Shown one piece after another: positions 34,282-43,620 of a DNA stretch of 63,660 nucleotides (positions are counted from its first letter, which is position 1; each line of letters starts with the position of its first letter). The DNA is from JBAXXL01 sp038206725. GTDB lineage: Bacteria; Bacteroidota; Ignavibacteria; Kapaibacteriales; UBA2268. The notes under the pieces were generated by a model. It had not been told where the DNA came from. It searched no databases and saw only the letters and a list, made by a program, of their open reading frames with translations. Made by a program: the position numbers and the translations under genes. Location: positions 1 through 63,660 of the forward strand of contig JBBRAO010000016.1 in assembly GCA_038206725.1 (NCBI GenBank). The letters are read 5' to 3'.

Positions 34282-35314
34282 ATTGGATAAAATAAATAAT
34301 CTCTGCATCTATCATACAGCTTTTTTGGGAGATATAGCGCTTTCACTTTTTGCCTGCCAATTGCTAAAAAATGCAAAGCCACACATTAAAATTACTTATG
34401 TAACAACTCCACTTGCTTCTGGAATAGTAAAGTGCGCAACTGCAATAGATGAAGTAATAATTTACGATAAACGCGGTAATTCAGAATATGCTATGAGTAT
34501 TGGAAAATTAGCCAGAACCCTTTCGAAAAAGAAATTTGATTGTATGATTGTTCCACATCAATCATTCCGTACTTCGAGAATTATCAGCAAGACGAGAAAA
34601 AAGTATGCAATTTCATACAAAACCTCAGCTTTGAGAAGCAGCTATACTCATCTTGTAGATCATCAAATCCATAAACACGAAATTTATAGACTTTTTGAAC
34701 TGTTGAATGCTATTGATTATTTTCATTTGCAGCCAAAACCGTTAGCCATTCCAATTGTTTCAATGGAATTTGAATCTATTGATAAAGAAATTGTTGAAGG
34801 TTTACTATTAGTGAACAATATCAAGGAATATGTATGTGTTTCTCCCGGATCGGTTTGGGAAACAAAGCGCTGGCCCGGTGATTATTTTGTAAAAATGATT
34901 AACACTTACAAAACCCTTACCGATAAATCTATCATTATCAATGGCTCAAAGTCTGAAGCGGTCTTATGCTCTGAGATTTCCGAAAAATGTGGTGTTCCTT
35001 CTTTTGCAGGTAAATTGACTGTAGAACAAACAATGTATTTAATTGCTCGTTCTTCGGGTGTGATATCGAACGATAGCGCACCGGTGCATTTTGCGCAAGT
35101 TTTAAATAAACCTACACTAGCTATTTTCGGTCCAACCATTCCGGAAATCGGTTTCGCCCCGATTATTGGAGATTATGTTGTTTGCGAAGACAAACAGTTG
35201 AAATGCAGACCTTGTAATATTCACGGTGGTCACGAATGCCCTAAAGGGACGTTACAATGTATGTTGAATGTAACGCCGGGTATCATTATGGAAAATGCGT
35301 TAAAACTGTTTTAG
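34271..35314 (+). CDS. Glycosyltransferase family 9 (heptosyltransferase-like)
   Basis: A 347-residue GT-B enzyme of the ADP-heptose:LPS heptosyltransferase family. Seen: LCIYHTAFLGDIALSLF at the N-terminus, VSPGSVWETKRWPGDYF at the start of the second domain, and ISNDSAPVHFAQVLNKPTLAIFGPT, the donor-binding region. Start taken at ATG 34271; TTG 34262 is in frame upstream. It overlaps the acyltransferase gene and is consistent with the heptose kinase at 12037-13020. The exact acceptor sugar is not determinable. Its stop overlaps by 4 nt the end of the convergent lipoprotein gene. Confidence 0.9.
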   Translation: MLIKLDKINNLCIYHTAFLGDIALSLFACQLLKNAKPHIKITYVTTPLASGIVKCATAIDEVIIYDKRGNSEYAMSIGKLARTLSKKKFDCMIVPHQSFRTSRIISKTRKKYAISYKTSALRSSYTHLVDHQIHKHEIYRLFELLNAIDYFHLQPKPLAIPIVSMEFESIDKEIVEGLLLVNNIKEYVCVSPGSVWETKRWPGDYFVKMINTYKTLTDKSIIINGSKSEAVLCSEISEKCGVPSFAGKLTVEQTMYLIARSSGVISNDSAPVHFAQVLNKPTLAIFGPTIPEIGFAPIIGDYVVCEDKQLKCRPCNIHGGHECPKGTLQCMLNVTPGIIMENALKLF

Positions 35315-35835
35315 AGCTTTTCTATGCCCAACAAGAGGTACGCTTCCATAGATTTCACATTCGGTTTTTCTTTGGTTTTTTCAACGAATATGGTGTCATA
35401 AACCGAATATACTGCGGTCCCGCTATTGGTGATCATATATGCCGGTAATTGATTTAGTACAAATTGTTTAGCATAAGGGTGGCTACTTCGAATGGAACTC
35501 ATTGAATAAATCTTATAATTAGATTCGGGTATAGCCGCTATGTCCAATACTTTAATAAGCTGAGCAAATGATTCTGCCGATATATCTCCACAAGAACAAG
35601 TCGGTTTAGCGAAAATGATAATTGTGTCCTTGGTGGGATCAAATGTAGTTTTTATTAGGTTTATTATGCTATCGTTTGGGGTATAATCAGTGTATGATTG
35701 GAAAAACCATTGGTAACCCGGTATAGGTGTAGCCAATAGTTTGCTTTTTAACATTATTTCCGCAGGTGCTGGAGTATTATCTTGACAAGCTGTAAACATC
35801 AGCAAAAACGCTAGTATCAATATATATTTGTACAT
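35311..35835 (-). CDS. Lipoprotein with possible thioredoxin-like fold
   Basis: A 174-residue protein with a lipoprotein signal (ILAFLLMFTAC, Cys17). The mature part has DTIIIFAKPTCSCGDISAESF: a strand followed by a C-S-C-G site where thioredoxins carry CxxC. Later LPAYMITNSGTAVYSV resembles the cis-proline region plus following strand. The spacing differs from a normal CxxC active site, so redox activity is uncertain; the Cys pair could bind metal. It is convergent with the GT9 gene (4-nt overlap) and monocistronic. Confidence 0.65.
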   Translation of the reverse strand: MYKYILILAFLLMFTACQDNTPAPAEIMLKSKLLATPIPGYQWFFQSYTDYTPNDSIINLIKTTFDPTKDTIIIFAKPTCSCGDISAESFAQLIKVLDIAAIPESNYKIYSMSSIRSSHPYAKQFVLNQLPAYMITNSGTAVYSVYDTIFVEKTKEKPNVKSMEAYLLLGIEKL

Positions 35836-35966
35836 TTTTTTTATCCTTGAATATTGTTGTAATACAAAAGTACGATTTTTTTCAGTTATAGTAAAGAACT
35901 TCAGGCTAAGATTTGACTAAAAAAGTATTATTTTTGATAATTATTATTAATAAAAAAAAAATATTT

Positions 35967-37697
35967 ATGAAAAAGAAATTATATATGATTATTGTTTTGA
36001 TTATATTTTCATCCGTTCTGAAAGCGGAAGAACAAACTATTATTCTAAGAAATATTAATATAGTGAATCCCGGTGCAAAAAAGTCATTAGTTTTGAATCA
36101 AGATGTTACTATAAAAAATGGTTTGATAGAAAAAATAACAAAGTTATCAAAAAAAGATTATCCCACCGGTTATGAAATTATTGACTGCTCCGATAAATAC
36201 TTAATACCAGGTCTTTGGGATGCACATATTCACTTTTTCCAATCGGGAGGACTTTATACAAGACCCGATATAATTGATTTGCAACATCGCGTATCTTATG
36301 ACTTCAATCAAGTCTCTGTAAAAAGAAATATATTGGATTTGTTTACTCGTTATTTAGCCTGCGGTATTACAAATATTGTTGATTGCGGTGGACCGGATTG
36401 GAATTCTGAAGTGGCGGATATGTCAAGAAACTCAGCTACAGCACCGAATGTTTATTTCAGCGGACCATTAATAACATCCTGGAAACCAACCGTCTATGAG
36501 CGGGCTCAACCTCCGTTTGTTTTAGCTTCGACGATTACTGATGCGATTAAAGAAGTTAAGCGCCAAATGCAATACAAACCGAATATGATTAAGGTTTGGT
36601 ATATTGTTGGAACAAAAACCAAAGCCGAAGATTATTTCCCTGTTTTGAAAGCGATCTGCGATACTGCTCATAAAGCTGGTTTACCTGTTTGGGTGCACGC
36701 GACCGAACTGGAAACTGCAAAATTTGCTATTAAAGCAGGAACAGATGTGCTGGTTCATTTACCAAAGGATAAAGTCGTTGATGAAGAATTCCTCAAATTA
36801 GCGAAAGACAACAATGTGAGCATAATACCCACTATCTGGGTTTTTGAATCATATACCGCTGTGTTTTCTAAACAATTGGATTTGATGAACGTAGAATTAA
36901 AACTGGGAAAAACGGACGAAATTTCTTCTTTATATGATATGTTTGAATTAAGTCAAAATGAAATAAGCGATAAAATTAAAAAGAGAATAGTGCCGGAAGA
37001 CAAAACAGTTTTAACAGATACCATTCTATTGAAAAATATGAAAAAAGTGCAGGATTATGGAATTAATGTAGGTACAGGAACCGACGCTGGGAATATTGGA
37101 GTAATTCACGGACCAAGTTTATATCACGAATTTGCGTTAATGAAAAAAGCCGGTTTAACTGACGAGGAAATTTTAAAAGATGCCACTATCGGAGCGGCAA
37201 AGCTTTTCAAGAATACAAACAAAGGTATTATAGAGGCAGGTAAAAAGGCGGATTTAGTAATATTGAACAAAAACCCCTTAATTGATATACAATACACTCA
37301 AAATATCTATAGGGTTATTCAAAGAGGACTAGTTATTAATCCCGATACACTGATAAAAACCGACAAATATGAATGTGTAAGTAAACAGTTGAACGCCTAT
37401 AATGATCGCGATATTGACGCATTTTTAGATTGCTATTCAGATGATGTTGAAATTTATGAATTCCCTGATAAGCTAATAAATAAAGGCAAAGATGAATTGA
37501 AGTCAGTATATATTGATTTTTTCAAAAGGGCGGGGAAGAAGCTTCATTGCAAAATAGAAGATAGATTGATTTACGGTAATTATGTATTTGATAAAGAAAC
37601 TCTTACAACTGCAATTCCCGGAAGAGAACAATTCTCGGGTCAAGCTATTTATGAAATTAAAGATAATAAAATCAAAAAAGTGTGGTTTATAAAATAA
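35967..37697 (+). CDS. Exported amidohydrolase with C-terminal NTF2/SnoaL-like domain
   Basis: A 576-residue protein with signal peptide (MKKKLYMIIVLIIFSSVLKA). The body is an imidazolonepropionase/prolidase-like amidohydrolase: first metal ligands HIH in LIPGLWDAHIHFF, GLPVWVHATE and DVLVHLPKDK with further histidines, Asp in GTGTDAGN, and the closing ADLVILNKNPL barrel signature. Residues about 468-576 form an extra NTF2/SnoaL-like domain (NAYNDRDIDAFLDCYSDDVEIYEFPD...IYEIKDNKIKKVWFIK). Start chosen at ATG 35967, which begins the signal peptide; an upstream TTG at 35913 is less likely. The stop overlaps tsaB by 1 nt. Confidence 0.87.
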   Translation: MKKKLYMIIVLIIFSSVLKAEEQTIILRNINIVNPGAKKSLVLNQDVTIKNGLIEKITKLSKKDYPTGYEIIDCSDKYLIPGLWDAHIHFFQSGGLYTRPDIIDLQHRVSYDFNQVSVKRNILDLFTRYLACGITNIVDCGGPDWNSEVADMSRNSATAPNVYFSGPLITSWKPTVYERAQPPFVLASTITDAIKEVKRQMQYKPNMIKVWYIVGTKTKAEDYFPVLKAICDTAHKAGLPVWVHATELETAKFAIKAGTDVLVHLPKDKVVDEEFLKLAKDNNVSIIPTIWVFESYTAVFSKQLDLMNVELKLGKTDEISSLYDMFELSQNEISDKIKKRIVPEDKTVLTDTILLKNMKKVQDYGINVGTGTDAGNIGVIHGPSLYHEFALMKKAGLTDEEILKDATIGAAKLFKNTNKGIIEAGKKADLVILNKNPLIDIQYTQNIYRVIQRGLVINPDTLIKTDKYECVSKQLNAYNDRDIDAFLDCYSDDVEIYEFPDKLINKGKDELKSVYIDFFKRAGKKLHCKIEDRLIYGNYVFDKETLTTAIPGREQFSGQAIYEIKDNKIKKVWFIK

Positions 37698-38326
37698 TGA
37701 AAATTTTAGCTCTTGAAACTTCCGGCTCGGTATGCTCTGTTGCATTGGAAACACCAACTTTTTTTGGTGAATATACAGTTGATGGCAATAATATTCACGA
37801 TGAATTATTAGCAGAACTTGTTAGTCGTATTTTGGATGATGCCAAAATCACAATTGTGGAATTAGATGCTGTTGCATTATCAGCAGGTCCGGGTTCGTTT
37901 ACCGGTTTAAGAATTGGCGCCGCTTTGTGCAAAGGTCTGTGTTACGGCGGTTTGCCAAAATTTATAGCAGTGCCTACCTTGAATGCTTATGCCTCTGAAG
38001 CGATCAGCCACGCTAATGATTTGAAAATGAACCAAATCTTTACATTCCTTCCAAGTCAAAAAGATTTTATTTTTTACCAAAAATTTGATTTGGAATTGAA
38101 ACCTTTAAGCGAAATAAATATTGATGAAATTGCTAATTTGAAAGAATTAGCGAAAGGTTGTTACATCAGCTCAAGTAATTTGAATAAAATTACAGCTAAG
38201 ACAATTTTAAATTTGGCTAAGACGATGTTAAATAATAATAAATTTGAAAATGTAGAGGCATTTGAACCTTATTATATACAAGAATTCAAACCAAATACAT
38301 CTCCTAAAAAAGAACTGGTTATTTAA
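37697..38326 (+). CDS. tsaB: tRNA threonylcarbamoyladenosine biosynthesis protein TsaB
   Basis: A 209-residue ASKHA-fold protein that supports TsaD in making the t6A modification at position 37 of ANN-reading tRNAs. Signature: MKILALETSGSVCSVAL, HDELLAELVSRIL, and AVALSAGPGSFTGLRIGAALCKGL. The C-terminal half is less conserved, as usual. ATG 37697 overlaps the previous stop (TAATG), so translation is probably coupled to the amidohydrolase. It is convergent with, and abuts, the SRAP gene. Confidence 0.92.
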   Translation: MKILALETSGSVCSVALETPTFFGEYTVDGNNIHDELLAELVSRILDDAKITIVELDAVALSAGPGSFTGLRIGAALCKGLCYGGLPKFIAVPTLNAYASEAISHANDLKMNQIFTFLPSQKDFIFYQKFDLELKPLSEINIDEIANLKELAKGCYISSSNLNKITAKTILNLAKTMLNNNKFENVEAFEPYYIQEFKPNTSPKKELVI

Positions 38327-39004
38327 TTAAAACAAACTGGTTTCCAACTCTTCATATTCGGTCATACATTCTTCTGTATTATGTGTTGGGCTATTTACAA
38401 AGTTTGACACGCGGTAGAATCCAATTAAATCAGCTTTATAAGGTTGCAAAAGTTCTTCTGTTTTTCGTTCGCTCAACCAATCATCAATATTATCGGCTGT
38501 TAACATTACAGGCATTCTATTGTGTATATGACTTATATTCTCCGCCGCATCGCAAGTTATTATGGTCGCACATTCTTCGGTTTCGTCCGGGTTTGCACTT
38601 GGAAGTTTATCCCAAAGTCCTGCAAAAGCAAATATAGGTTCGTTCTTCAAAAAGATAAAATTAGCTAATTTCTTATTTCCAATTTTTTGCCATTCATAAT
38701 AACCTGATGATATAATAACACATCTCCGACCATTAAGTAATTTCCTAAAAGCCGGTTTCTGATGAAGTGTTTCCGCTCGAGCATTGATAATTTTCAGGGG
38801 CTTATCATTTAGATTTGACCAAGGTGGTGTTAACCCCCAATTAAAAGCGGATAATTCACCGGAATTATTTTTTAAACCCGTAATATTCTGTCCGGGAGCG
38901 ATATTGAAGCTTTGGCGTATAGGGTCAATTGGTTTGATTTTCAAGTCATTTTTAAATTTTTCAATATCTTTTGTTTTTGCACTCATTGCAAAACGACCGC
39001 ACAT
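38327..39004 (-). CDS. SOS response-associated peptidase (SRAP/YedK/HMCES)
   Basis: A 225-residue protein that shields abasic sites in single-stranded DNA by forming a thiazolidine crosslink through Cys2. Seen: MCGRFAMS with the essential Cys2, RQSFNIAPGQNI, WGLTPPW, NARAETLHQKPAFRKL, CVIISSGYYEW with the active-site Glu, and HNRMPVML with the catalytic His. All key residues are present and length is normal. It is transcribed alone, convergent with tsaB without an evident terminator between them. Confidence 0.96.
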   Translation of the reverse strand: MCGRFAMSAKTKDIEKFKNDLKIKPIDPIRQSFNIAPGQNITGLKNNSGELSAFNWGLTPPWSNLNDKPLKIINARAETLHQKPAFRKLLNGRRCVIISSGYYEWQKIGNKKLANFIFLKNEPIFAFAGLWDKLPSANPDETEECATIITCDAAENISHIHNRMPVMLTADNIDDWLSERKTEELLQPYKADLIGFYRVSNFVNSPTHNTEECMTEYEELETSLF

Positions 39005-39083
39005 ATAGACCTCGAAATAGTAAATATCATAAAAACGATTATATTTTCATTATATTTGTAATTATCTAAAATGCAAAAAAATA

Positions 39084-40217
39084 ATGAAAAATCTGAATTA
39101 TAACAATATAACAATAAAAACATTTTCCGGCTTAGAGGGTCTTGTAGCTAAAGAAATAAAGCTATTAGGTGCAGAAGACGTAGTCGAATTAAAGAGAGCT
39201 GTAACCTGCAAAGCCGACAAAGCCCTTGTTTATAAAATGAATCTTAACCTTAGAACCGCTCTGAAAGTTCTAATTGATATTCATAAATTTCGTGTTGACA
39301 GCCAACAAAGGCTGTATAAAAAGGTACAGGAAATTAATTGGTTGGAAATACTAACACCGCAAATGACATTTGCCATTGATAGCACCGTAAACAAGGCGCC
39401 AGCGTTCGATAGCACTAATTTCGTATCTCTGAAGGTAAAAGACGCTATAGTTGACCAGATAAGGAACAAACACCAAATAAGACCATCGGTTGACACTGAA
39501 AACCCTGATCTAAGAATACACGTCCATATTTCCGGTGAAGATTGCGATATAAGTCTTGATTCATCAGGAACGAGTCTTCACCGCCGCGGTTACAGAATCT
39601 CAGGCGGGGAAGCCCCGCTAAATGAAGCTCTTGCCGCCGCTATGATTATGCTTACAGGTTGGACTGGTGAAAAAGATTTTATTAATCCAATGTGCGGATC
39701 GGGTACCTTGCTTATTGAAGCCGCTATGATAGCAGGAAATGTGGCTCCCGGTCTTAATAGAAAATTTGGATTTATGCGCTGGCTTGATTTTGATAAAGAA
39801 ATGTGGAAAGCGATTTATAAAGAAGCATTAGCCAACAGAAAAGAAGTAGAGTGTAAAATTATCGGTTCCGATATATCAGCTGAATCTATTGACCTTGCCA
39901 TATTGAATATTGATAGATGCAGACTAACTGACGATATTATTATTTCGCGAAGAGATTTTTTCGAATCGAAACCTATGGATAAGCAAGCTTTAATTATAAT
40001 AAATCCACCCTATAATTTACGGTTGGAGGTTGAAGATATTGATCCTTTATACAAACTGATGGGCGATACTTTAAAAAATAAATTTAATCAATCGGAAGCG
40101 TGGATAATAAGCGGTAACCAGAACGCAATCAAAAAAGTTGGTTTGAAATACACACAAAAAATAAAATTATTTAACGGTCCTTTGGAATGTACCTACAGGC
40201 AATATGAACTATATTAA
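39084..40217 (+). CDS. rlmL: THUMP-domain RNA methyltransferase (RlmL N-terminal type)
   Basis: A 377-residue class I methyltransferase likely forming m2G in 23S rRNA (position 2445 by analogy with E. coli RlmL). The N-terminal THUMP domain covers about 45-155. The SAM motif I is FINPMCGSGTLLIEAAMIAG and the catalytic motif IV IINPPYNLRLEVED. The RlmK domain fused in E. coli is absent, a common short form. A TATATTTG box lies at 39051-39058. It overlaps the next gene by 14 nt. Confidence 0.88.
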   Translation: MKNLNYNNITIKTFSGLEGLVAKEIKLLGAEDVVELKRAVTCKADKALVYKMNLNLRTALKVLIDIHKFRVDSQQRLYKKVQEINWLEILTPQMTFAIDSTVNKAPAFDSTNFVSLKVKDAIVDQIRNKHQIRPSVDTENPDLRIHVHISGEDCDISLDSSGTSLHRRGYRISGGEAPLNEALAAAMIMLTGWTGEKDFINPMCGSGTLLIEAAMIAGNVAPGLNRKFGFMRWLDFDKEMWKAIYKEALANRKEVECKIIGSDISAESIDLAILNIDRCRLTDDIIISRRDFFESKPMDKQALIIINPPYNLRLEVEDIDPLYKLMGDTLKNKFNQSEAWIISGNQNAIKKVGLKYTQKIKLFNGPLECTYRQYELY

Positions 40218-40737
40218 AAAATACAACAAAAAGCATAAAAATACCAAATGGATATTATTATCATTTATAGTTCTGGTTTTAGCAACAATTTTTACTTATT
40301 ATAGTGCTTCAGGATTTAATTATAAAATAGTTGACTATTTCTACGAAATAAATTCAAAGCAGAAATTTGTTTTTATGTTTACTGAAGTTAACAAATTGGA
40401 CAATAAGAGGATCAAGTCAGCCGCCGAAGAAATAGTTAGCAACCATATAGCAACGCAAAATCAAGAAAATGCTCCTCGACTGGGCGTCCTAATATATTTT
40501 TATAAAAAAAGTGATATTGAGCGAATCCCTGTATCAATGCATAATTCATTAAAAAGGAAATTCCAAGATAAGAATGTTGAAAATAACTTGCGATATATAG
40601 CCGATGGTAGAATTTATATGAAGTTTTCTTCGAAAGCCAACAGATCTCTCGATAATGATACACTCTTACAATCAGAATTAATTATACCAAGTCAGGGGGT
40701 TAGAGCTAAGGATGTTATGAGAAAAGCTAAACATTAA
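40204..40737 (+). CDS. Hypothetical membrane-anchored protein
   Basis: A 177-residue protein with a basic N-terminus, one transmembrane helix (WILLSFIVLVLATIFTYY, about 17-34) and a soluble extracytoplasmic part. No family was recognised. It starts inside the methyltransferase gene and overlaps the convergent mutL stop by 4 nt, so it is the last gene of this transcript. The C-terminus (QGVRAKDVMRKAKH) is basic. Function unknown. Confidence 0.7.
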   Translation: MNYIKKYNKKHKNTKWILLSFIVLVLATIFTYYSASGFNYKIVDYFYEINSKQKFVFMFTEVNKLDNKRIKSAAEEIVSNHIATQNQENAPRLGVLIYFYKKSDIERIPVSMHNSLKRKFQDKNVENNLRYIADGRIYMKFSSKANRSLDNDTLLQSELIIPSQGVRAKDVMRKAKH

Positions 40738-42587
40738 TTGAAAAGATTTTCAAAATGCTCCGTTTCAGCATAAACAAAACATTTTTTTCCTCGAGGGCTT
40801 AAATTTGGCATACTGCATTTAAAAAGATTTTTGATGATAGAAGTCATTTCGTCCATTTTTAATTTATAACCAGCTTTTATTGCTGTATTTAGTGAATATG
40901 CGGCGGCCAAATTATCTTGTATAGCACCGATCCGCAGGATGCTTAGTTGTTCGAATGTTTCAATTATATCGTTAATTACATTCGTGCTAAGATTTTCGGG
41001 CAATTCCGGTGGGGTTGCTTGAATTGATAAACAATTACCAATAAGAGTAAAATCGAACCCGATTGCTCTCAAATAATCATCAATATCCTTCATAACTTGA
41101 ACAGCTTTGTTATTCAAATCAATTTCCAAAGGAAACATTAACTTTTGTCTGCCGGATTTACCGTCTAAGAATCTGTGTTTTATTTGTTCGAAAATAATTC
41201 TTTGGCTGGCTTTGTTTTGGTCAATAATTAGTAATCTTTTGTTCAAGTTAACGACGATGAATTTATTATCCATCTGCCAGACGTTTCTTTCACTGATTTC
41301 GAAATCTAAGTCCATATCTATTTGTTCAGAAGAATGAACGTTGGTAGGTTTGAATAATTCTTCGAAGGCGGATACTTCCTGTGTTAATGATTTTGGTTTA
41401 TCATATCCACCATAAGGACCCCAGTTCTGGCGCGAAGGTTCATAATAATTTTTGTTATTAATGGATCGGTGCTCATCCTCAACGATTTCTCCGGTCAATG
41501 TATTGACAATCATAAAGGACTTACCATCATTGTCAGTCGGGAATTTTTGGAAGGGGTCGTCAGACTGTTGATTAATTATACTGGTCGAAGCCATTATATT
41601 GAATTTGCCGAGGGTTTCCAATACAGCATTTGAAACCGCACTGTGAATATAAACCTCATCGTCAAATTTGACTTCGTGTTTCTGAGGATGTACATTAATA
41701 TCAATTTTATGTGGATCTATTTCTAAAAACAAAATAAACATCGGTTTTGCATTTTTTTCAACCAGATTTTCATAAGCTTTATAAACGGCAAACGATATAC
41801 TGCGACTAACAATAGGTCTTTTATTCAAATATAAATATTGATTGACACTTGTTTTTTTTGCTAATGAGGGATTACCCAAAACACCTTTGATCGCAATTAT
41901 CCCATCGGAATAATTAATTTCCATCATTGACGAGGAAAGACCCGAATCCAAAACATCATTTATTCTTTTGTTAAGACTCGATGGTTTAACATCGAAAATC
42001 AGGTTATTGTCGTCATAAAATGTTAATCTCTTATCACTATGCGCAATTGCTAATTTGCGCATAGTATCGGATATGTGCCTAAATTCGGTCAAATCCGCTC
42101 TCAAAAATTTTCTGCGGGCAGGTATATTGAAAAATAAATTCCGAACGAATATCTGAGTACCATTATCACAACTAATCGGTTCTATCTTAGGTTCCGCGTT
42201 TGGTTGTGCGGTCAATTTCCAACCGTGTGCTTCATCCGCTTGTTTCGTTCTAATTTCAATATTTGCAACAGAAGATATAGATGCCAAAGCTTCACCTCGG
42301 AAACCGAAAGTTAGAATTGCTTCTAAATCTTCTGTTGTATATAATTTACTTGTTGCGTGACGTTTGATGGCTAATATCAAGTCATCCTTAGTCATACCCA
42401 ACCCATTGTCAATTATGTGGATTAACTGTTTGCCTGCGTTTTTAACAAACACTGCAATTTCAGTTGCTTGGGCATCTAAAGAATTCTCAACCAATTCCTT
42501 AACAACCGATTCGGGGCGTTGTACAACTTCACCTGCGGCGATTTGATTTGCGAGAAAATCGGGTAATATTTTTATTTGATTTGCAAT
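40734..42587 (-). CDS. mutL: DNA mismatch repair protein MutL (endonuclease motifs degenerate)
   Basis: A 617-residue MutL if initiated at ATT 42587. The GHKL ATPase domain is intact: ILPDFLANQIAAGEVVQRPESVVKELVENSLDA, IIDNGLGM, TFGFRGEAL. The transducer domain follows with ANIEIRTKQ and NKRPIVSRS. No ATG, GTG or TTG exists between the upstream in-frame stop (42606-42608) and the conserved N-terminus; ATT gives the normal family length. The first ATG (42494) would delete the first ATPase motif. In the C-terminal domain the endonuclease motif DQHA..E....E is replaced by DQNKASQRIIFE (near residue 456), and the ACR and CPHGRP motifs are also lost. The start lies 1 nt after the hslO stop, which suggests coupling. 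Confidence 0.93.
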   Translation of the reverse strand: MANQIKILPDFLANQIAAGEVVQRPESVVKELVENSLDAQATEIAVFVKNAGKQLIHIIDNGLGMTKDDLILAIKRHATSKLYTTEDLEAILTFGFRGEALASISSVANIEIRTKQADEAHGWKLTAQPNAEPKIEPISCDNGTQIFVRNLFFNIPARRKFLRADLTEFRHISDTMRKLAIAHSDKRLTFYDDNNLIFDVKPSSLNKRINDVLDSGLSSSMMEINYSDGIIAIKGVLGNPSLAKKTSVNQYLYLNKRPIVSRSISFAVYKAYENLVEKNAKPMFILFLEIDPHKIDINVHPQKHEVKFDDEVYIHSAVSNAVLETLGKFNIMASTSIINQQSDDPFQKFPTDNDGKSFMIVNTLTGEIVEDEHRSINNKNYYEPSRQNWGPYGGYDKPKSLTQEVSAFEELFKPTNVHSSEQIDMDLDFEISERNVWQMDNKFIVVNLNKRLLIIDQNKASQRIIFEQIKHRFLDGKSGRQKLMFPLEIDLNNKAVQVMKDIDDYLRAIGFDFTLIGNCLSIQATPPELPENLSTNVINDIIETFEQLSILRIGAIQDNLAAAYSLNTAIKAGYKLKMDEMTSIIKNLFKCSMPNLSPRGKKCFVYAETEHFENLFN

Positions 42588-42588
42588 A

Positions 42589-43506
42589 CTAATTGCTCTT
42601 TGCGCTTATTCTTGAATACATTGTATCAAAATCATCGTCTGAAAGGTTATATTTCTTGTTGCAATACAAACAAACTAATTCTCTATTCCCTTCTTTTTGA
42701 ATATCCTTCAATTCATCCATACCTAATGTCATCATCTTGTCCATAAATCCATTCTTTGAGCAACGGCAGAAGAAATCTACAATGGTACTTCCGATACAAT
42801 CATATTCAAATGGTAGGATTTCCGCAAGTAATTCTTTCGGTGTAAGCTCATCGTCGAAGTATTTGGTTAAAGGTTTAAGATTATTCAACATAATATAATT
42901 TTTGAACAAATCCTCCTTAGAATAACCCGGCATAGCTTGAAGGAGTAATCCTCCGGATTGTGTAATTAATCCTGTATTCTCATCAAATTCAACATCTAAA
43001 AGTACCGCTGTCGGTATTTGCTCGGATTGGTCAAAATAAAATGCCATATCTCCGGCAACATCTCCAGTATGTAAAGGAATTATACTCGTAATTGGTTCCA
43101 TCTGATCGTGCAAGATACGCGTTACGTTCAAGGTTCCTTCGCCTAAAATATCAGAAAGCTTGTTAATAACTCTTTCAGGTGCATCCGGATTCAAATTTAC
43201 GTAACCGCGCACCTCACCAACGTGTATTGCTTCTGCGAATACTCTCGAAATCAATCCTTCACCAAAAAGTTCGATACTTATTCGTTCTTCGCCCTTCATC
43301 AGAGCGGCATACATTGAAGCCGCCGCCATAGTCCTTGCTAAGAAAAAAGCAGGCATATAATCTAAATTGTGTTTTGTTTGGGCATCGCGGGCCACTTGTG
43401 TATTTTTAATTGCTACTATACGGAAAAAGCCATCTTTGGAAATCGCTTTAACTACTCTATCTCGCAACTTAAGATTTTTCTTTAATTGTTCTACGTTATG
43501 TTCCAT
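42589..43506 (-). CDS. hslO: Redox-regulated chaperone Hsp33
   Basis: A 305-residue cytosolic holdase activated by oxidation. N-terminal region with DYMPAFFLARTMAAASMYAALMKGEERISIELFGEG. Central GEVRGYVNLNPDAPE and MEPITSIIPLHTGDVAGDMAFYFDQSEQIPTAV. The C-terminal zinc switch has Cys247/249 (CxC) and Cys279/282 (CxxC). The CxC-to-CxxC spacing is the family norm, so redox sensing should work. mutL follows almost directly, giving a chaperone-mismatch repair transcript. Confidence 0.95.
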   Translation of the reverse strand: MEHNVEQLKKNLKLRDRVVKAISKDGFFRIVAIKNTQVARDAQTKHNLDYMPAFFLARTMAAASMYAALMKGEERISIELFGEGLISRVFAEAIHVGEVRGYVNLNPDAPERVINKLSDILGEGTLNVTRILHDQMEPITSIIPLHTGDVAGDMAFYFDQSEQIPTAVLLDVEFDENTGLITQSGGLLLQAMPGYSKEDLFKNYIMLNNLKPLTKYFDDELTPKELLAEILPFEYDCIGSTIVDFFCRCSKNGFMDKMMTLGMDELKDIQKEGNRELVCLYCNKKYNLSDDDFDTMYSRISAKSN

Positions 43507-43620
43507 CTATTTTTGGGATTATTAAAAAAACAAATTTACTAAATTATTAATAATCAAACGAGCAAGGTCAGAAATTATTTGTATATTTGTAAGAATGAAA
43601 ATTTATAATTAAAAAGAAAT

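Noticed and set aside
35836..35966. Early TTG start for the amidohydrolase (35913)
   Set aside because: It would add 18 residues of AT-rich translation (LIIIINKKKIF) before a clean signal peptide starting at ATG 35967.
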